In this document: one piece after another, positions 5,012-7,346 of the stretch | Layout of the letters: every line of letters starts with the position of its first letter | Numbering within the stretch: the stretch's first letter is position 1 | From: CAWJHE01 sp964614855 | GTDB taxonomy: Bacteria > Chloroflexota > Anaerolineae > Anaerolineales > UBA4823 | Assembly (NCBI GenBank): GCA_964614855.1 | Contig: CAZTMX010000140.1 | Coordinates: forward strand, 1-7,346 | DNA: 7,346 bases | Direction: 5' to 3' | Position numbers and translations under genes: made by a program | Notes under the pieces: generated by a model | The model's database searches: none | What the model was told of the DNA's origin: nothing | What the model saw: only the letters and a program-made list of their open reading frames with translations

Positions 5012-6940
5012 ATGCATACCCTGATCCTGGGGTTCGATTCCTTCGACCCGACTATCTTTGAAAACCTGGCAGCGCAGGGCAAGATGCCCCACCTGGGCGC
5101 CATGCTGAATAACGGAAAGTACGCTCGCTTCATAGTCAGCGACCCGCCGCAAACCGAAGTCTCGTGGACCAGCATCGCCAGCGGCGCCAACCCGGGCGTA
5201 CACGGTATCTTTGATTTCGTGCACCGCGACCCCGCCAGCTACACCCCGTACGTCTCGCTGCTGCCCACGCAAAGCGGCAGGCTGGGTGTACAGTTTGTGC
5301 CGCCTAGCAATGCGAACACAATTTTTGAGGAAGCCGCCCGCATGGGGTATCCAGCCACATCCTTATGGTGGCCGGCGACCTTCCCCGCCCGGCCCGAATC
5401 GCCGGTGCACACCATCCCCGGACTGGGCGCGCCGGATTTGCTCGGCAGGCTGGGTGTGGGCACGCTTTTCACAGACCGGCCGGAAATCAAGCAAGCGAGG
5501 TGGAAAACGCCGGTTAACCCGCTGCAAGCCAGGGGTGATGGGAGCTGGCGCGGGCTGGTGGATGGACCGCGCGCCAAGGCAGGCGCACCCGTGCAGGTAG
5601 AGCTGCTGCTTGAAAAAAACGGCAGCGGGTTCAGCCTGGCGATTGGTAAACAGAAGGAAAGGCTCACGCCAGGCGATTGGAGCCCACCTTTTGAAATCGA
5701 ATTCAAGATGGGGCTTTTGTTCACCATAAAAGCGGTGACGCGCGCCCTGCTTAACCAGGAAACACCCGAGCTGCGCTTGTATCTGCTTCCGCTGCAGGTG
5801 CACCCGCTGGCCAGCGCCTGGCGCTACGCCACACCGCCTGGGTTTGTCAAAGACGCCTGGAAAAGCTGCGGGCCGTTTCTGACCCTGGGCTGGCCGCAAG
5901 ACACCACCGGCCTGGAAGAAGGCCACATGAACGACGAGCAGTTCCTGGCGCTGTGCCGGGATATCTCGCAGGAGCGAGAATGCCTGCTGATGAAACTGCT
6001 GGAGAAATTTAACGAAGGCGTGCTGGGGATCGTCTTCGATGACCTGGACCGCATCCAGCATATGTTCCGCCGCGACCGCCCGGAGGTGGTGGAGGCCTGG
6101 TACCAGCAGCTGGACGCCCTGGTTGGGCGGGTACAGGTTAAACTGGAAGCAAAAAACAAGCGCGCCCGCCTGCTGGTGGTTTCGGATCACGGTTTTAGCG
6201 CCTTTGACTACAAAGTGCATGTCAACCGCTGGCTGATCGAGCACGGCTATCTGGTTGTAAAGGACGGTGGGGCAGCGAACAATGACAGCGCCAGCTCTGC
6301 TGGCGCAACCGGTGAGGATAGCACCAATGCCCACAGCTTCGCTCAAACAGATCAAACCGCATTTGATGACCACACTAGCGGCTCGCTGGAAGACGTGGAT
6401 TGGGCACACAGCCAGGCATACGCCGTGGGGTTGAACAGCATCTATCTCAACCTGCAAGGGCGCGAAGGACAGGGCAGCGTGGCTGTGAGCGAGCTGGAAC
6501 CGCTGCTTCACAAGCTGCGCGATGAGCTGCAGGCATGGACGGGACCGGATGGGCGTCCGGTGCTGCAGCGTGTACTGCTCAAACACGAGGCTTTCTCTGG
6601 CGCGCTGACCCCCTTCGGCCCGGACCTGGTGCTGGGCTACAGCCCCGGCTACCGCGCCTCATCCGAAACCGGGCTGGGAAAATGGGAGAGCGAACTGGTG
6701 GTCGAAAACCACGACCATTGGGGCGCGGATCACTGTATTGATTCGCAAGCGGTGCCGGGTGTGATCTTTTCCAACCTGGGGCTGCACGGTCTGGAAAATC
6801 CATCCTATCTGGATATTCCCTTGCTTGTTTTAGGAAAAGAGCTGAAACAGACCAATAAACCGGCCCCACCGCCTGGTGCAGCCGGCGGTGAGGACAAAGC
6901 TGTGCTTGAAGAGCGTCTGAAAAGCCTTGGCTACCTCTAA
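5012..6940 (+). CDS. Alkaline-phosphatase-superfamily protein, type I phosphodiesterase/nucleotide pyrophosphatase-like
   Basis: This 642-residue protein has the full set of two-metal ligands of the superfamily. D9 lies in LILGFDSFDP. The likely nucleophile T48 lies in PPQTEVSWTSIASG and is followed by NPGVHGIFDF. D346 and H350 lie in FDDLDRIQHMF, D392 and H393 in VVSDHGFSAFDY, and H574 in WGADHC, before VPGVIFSN. By analogy with NPP enzymes, D346/H350/H574 would bind one metal, and D9/T48/D392/H393 the other. Residues about 160-300 are the beta-rich insert of this bacterial subgroup, ending in GPFLTLGWPQDT. The C-terminus ERLKSLGYL is also typical. A polar low-complexity insert (about 418-463) is unusual. 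There is no signal peptide, so it is probably cytoplasmic or membrane-associated through its neighbours. It has no clear ribosome binding site and likely depends on coupling from the gene 11 bases upstream. It should cleave or transfer a phosphate ester; the substrate is unknown. Confidence 0.93.
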   Translation: MHTLILGFDSFDPTIFENLAAQGKMPHLGAMLNNGKYARFIVSDPPQTEVSWTSIASGANPGVHGIFDFVHRDPASYTPYVSLLPTQSGRLGVQFVPPSNANTIFEEAARMGYPATSLWWPATFPARPESPVHTIPGLGAPDLLGRLGVGTLFTDRPEIKQARWKTPVNPLQARGDGSWRGLVDGPRAKAGAPVQVELLLEKNGSGFSLAIGKQKERLTPGDWSPPFEIEFKMGLLFTIKAVTRALLNQETPELRLYLLPLQVHPLASAWRYATPPGFVKDAWKSCGPFLTLGWPQDTTGLEEGHMNDEQFLALCRDISQERECLLMKLLEKFNEGVLGIVFDDLDRIQHMFRRDRPEVVEAWYQQLDALVGRVQVKLEAKNKRARLLVVSDHGFSAFDYKVHVNRWLIEHGYLVVKDGGAANNDSASSAGATGEDSTNAHSFAQTDQTAFDDHTSGSLEDVDWAHSQAYAVGLNSIYLNLQGREGQGSVAVSELEPLLHKLRDELQAWTGPDGRPVLQRVLLKHEAFSGALTPFGPDLVLGYSPGYRASSETGLGKWESELVVENHDHWGADHCIDSQAVPGVIFSNLGLHGLENPSYLDIPLLVLGKELKQTNKPAPPPGAAGGEDKAVLEERLKSLGYL

Positions 6941-6959
6941 ACCTCGCCTGGAAACCCCC

Positions 6960-7346
6960 ATGCCTGAGAGCGCACAAATTTCTCTACCTTTTTTGGCTTT
7001 CGTAAAATCCCGCTTGCCTGGGCGCGTGCAAATCCTGCCAGCTTTCTCCACGGTGGTGTTTATCGTATTTACCTGGACGCTTTTCCGCATGTTCTACCAG
7101 CTTCCCAGTTGGCTGGCTTACCTGAGCCTGGGAAAGATCCTGGCGCTGGCGGCGTATGTGCTTTCGTTTGCGCTGGTGGAAAGCCTGGTGATCACCGCGC
7201 TGCTGCTGGCGTTGGCTGCGCTGCTGCCAGAACGTTACCTGCGGCGGGATTTCGCCGTCCAGGGCAGTATCCTGGTGGGGCTGATGGGGATCGGGAGGTT
7301 GCGTCCGGCATCGGGTTCTCCTTGGCTGCGGCGAAAGGATGTGGAT
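6960..7346 (+). CDS. Polytopic membrane protein, N-terminal part (continues past window)
   Basis: The frame starts at ATG 6960, 19 bases after the phosphodiesterase-like stop, and is open through 129 codons to the window edge. Only a weak GGA precedes it. After a short N-terminus with basic residues (K16, R18, R22), residues about 24-46 form one membrane segment. Residues about 55-90 form one or two more (LALAAYVLSFALVESLV then LLLALAALLP). ERYLRR (91-96) is a positive loop, and a further hydrophobic stretch begins near 99. I do not recognise the family. Its position makes it a probable third member of the operon with the YIDP protein and the hydrolase. The last 17 residues turn abruptly basic and proline/serine-rich, which may be a true loop or a sign of a reading-frame error. 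Confidence 0.7.
   Translation, partial: MPESAQISLPFLAFVKSRLPGRVQILPAFSTVVFIVFTWTLFRMFYQLPSWLAYLSLGKILALAAYVLSFALVESLVITALLLALAALLPERYLRRDFAVQGSILVGLMGIGRLRPASGSPWLRRKDVD

Noticed and set aside
4805..5272. A 155-codon minus-strand open frame across the small YIDP gene and the start of the hydrolase
   Set aside because: It is antisense to two well-supported genes and its translation shows no family-like features.
5363..6586. A 407-codon open frame on the minus strand inside the phosphodiesterase-like gene
   Set aside because: It lies wholly antisense to a gene with complete conserved motifs, has no recognisable domain, and is expected by chance in GC-rich coding DNA.

Overview
The window looks like a stretch of chromosome from an environmental bacterium, most likely a member of the Chloroflexota (Anaerolineae type). 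That placement is an inference. It rests on the style of the large secreted multidomain protease, the pairing of a small YIDP-motif membrane protein with an alkaline-phosphatase-superfamily hydrolase, and moderately GC-rich genes separated by AT-rich intergenic DNA. No rRNA or other marker gene confirms it. No tRNA, insertion sequence or CRISPR array was seen.

Left half, minus strand. One frame stays open from an ATG at 3391 to the left edge: 1130 codons, no stop, and the C-terminus lies outside the window. It encodes a secreted metzincin-type zinc metalloprotease. In order it has a signal peptide, a beta-propeller-like region, a linker beta-domain, a catalytic domain with HEIGHSLGRAH and an MSY Met-turn, and then Fn3/Ig-like modules. 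It has its own promoter and a good ribosome binding site. Just upstream, also on the minus strand, is a 70-residue cold shock protein with a strong promoter, a leader of about 138 nt containing hairpins, and its own intrinsic terminator.

Middle (about 3810-4820). This AT-rich regulatory region separates minus-strand from plus-strand transcription. It holds the cold-shock promoter, a plus-strand extended -10 promoter, and a diverged inverted repeat with an 11-bp perfect core that embraces the promoter zone. A 130-residue membrane-anchored or exported protein follows; it is a stand-alone copy of the IDIKP-type domain and ends at a strong terminator. A second AT-rich spacer (4653-4820) carries a copy of a TCGAG-AATCGATT motif also present in the first promoter region.

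Right half, plus strand. An apparent operon contains a 59-residue membrane protein starting MYIDPNTGGM (4821-5000), an alkaline-phosphatase-superfamily type I phosphodiesterase-like enzyme (5012-6940) with all expected metal ligands, and the start of a polytopic membrane protein (6960 to the right edge). The tight spacing suggests the three products work together at or near the membrane, probably on a phosphate-ester substrate that the sequence does not identify.
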